Part shown: positions 5,799 through 6,158 of the stretch, piece by piece
Position numbering within the stretch: position 1 is the first letter of the stretch
Layout: each line of letters begins with the position of its first letter
NCBI GenBank assembly: GCA_039715055.1
Contig: JBDLID010000163.1
Location: 1-6,158, forward strand
Origin: JBDLID01 sp039715055
GTDB lineage: Bacteria > Desulfobacterota > Desulfobulbia > Desulfobulbales > Desulfocapsaceae
Length of the DNA: 6,158 nt
Reading direction: 5' to 3'
The notes under the pieces: model-generated
Databases searched by the model: none
The model's input: only the letters and a program-made list of their open reading frames with translations
Told to the model about the DNA's origin: nothing
Position numbers and translations under genes: made by a program

Positions 5799-6158
5799 GT
5801 GCTGCAGATCGAAGAACTTAACCAATTTTACGGAGAAAGCCATACTCTCTGGGACATTGAGCTCACAGCTGCCCAGGGTGAGTGTACCTGCCTGATGGGC
5901 AGAAACGGGGTAGGTAAAACAACACTGCTGAACTGCGTCATGGGCTTGCTGCCATGCAAATCCGGGAAGATCCTTCTCAACAGTAAAGATATTTGCGGCC
6001 TGCCGGCAGAAAACCGGGCCGGTCTCGGTGTGGGCTACGTACCCCAGGGGCGCCAGATATTCCCGCTGATGACAGTCCGGGAAAATCTTGAAATCGGCCT
6101 TGCCATTGTAAAGAAAAAGAAAATTCCAGATCTTGTTTTTGAACTTTTTCCAGTTTTG
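5799..6158 (+). CDS. urtE: Urea ABC transporter ATP-binding protein UrtE (partial, C-terminus off the right edge)
   Basis: This is the second cytoplasmic ATPase, LivF type, which pairs with UrtD. Exactly 120 codons are in the window, about half of the usual 230. The N-terminus MLQIEELNQFYGESHTLWDI (GTG read as Met) is very like known UrtE. Walker A is GRNGVGKTT (G34-T42), with V where many ABC proteins have A or S. The Q-loop is YVPQGRQIFPLMTVRENL (Q83). The signature, Walker B and H-loop lie beyond the edge. The GTG at 5799 was chosen for TTGGAG at 5784-5789, nine bases upstream, and for the 4-base gap after urtD. The lysine-rich stretch IVKKKKIPD near residues 103-111 lies between the Q-loop and the signature helix, where length and composition commonly vary. 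Confidence 0.92.
   Translation, partial: MLQIEELNQFYGESHTLWDIELTAAQGECTCLMGRNGVGKTTLLNCVMGLLPCKSGKILLNSKDICGLPAENRAGLGVGYVPQGRQIFPLMTVRENLEIGLAIVKKKKIPDLVFELFPVL

Noticed and set aside
1..6158. CRISPR arrays, insertion sequences, tRNA or rRNA genes, phage or toxin-antitoxin loci
   Set aside because: No regularly spaced repeats, transposase-like frames, cloverleaf-like segments or mobile-element ends were seen. Genes and their control region account for the window.

Overview
The window carries most of an ABC-type urea uptake operon, urtABCD plus the first 120 codons of urtE, all on the plus strand from position 884 to the right edge. A truncated gene for a NifV-like homocitrate or Re-citrate synthase-type enzyme runs divergently off the left edge (554 down to 1, minus strand). 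Signal peptides and a periplasmic binding protein indicate a Gram-negative, diderm bacterium. Gene content and a GC level judged by eye at about half would fit a proteobacterium or a sulfate-reducing Desulfobacterota lineage, but the sequence alone does not settle the taxon.

Layout: 1-554 is the 5' part of the nifV-like gene (minus). 555-883 is a 329-base divergent intergenic region rich in dyad symmetry. It holds a perfect 11-bp inverted repeat containing TGT-N10-ACA (658-681), a -24/-12 (sigma-54-like) element facing urtA (789-804), and a second TGGCAC element facing the nifV-like gene inside an imperfect palindrome (596-620). 884-2170 is urtA (periplasmic binding protein), followed by a perfect 14-bp stem-loop (2186-2223) in the 83-base gap before urtB. 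2254-3885 is urtB (permease with a long N-terminal periplasmic domain), 3889-4968 urtC (second permease), 4973-5794 urtD (ATPase) and 5799-6158 urtE (second ATPase, cut by the window edge). Gaps between urtB, C, D and E are 3-4 bases, so they are almost certainly co-transcribed and translationally linked.

Working together: UrtA would bind urea (or a short amide) in the periplasm and deliver it to the UrtB/UrtC membrane channel, and UrtD and UrtE would hydrolyse ATP to drive import. No urease gene is visible. The combination of a high-affinity nitrogen-source transporter, a NifV-like neighbour and NifA/sigma-54-like promoter elements suggests nitrogen-status control. That is inference from motifs and needs experimental support.

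No wholly new system is apparent. The most interesting parts are the divergent control region, the urtA-urtB intercistronic stem-loop, the UrtB periplasmic extension and the unresolved substrate of the NifV-like enzyme.
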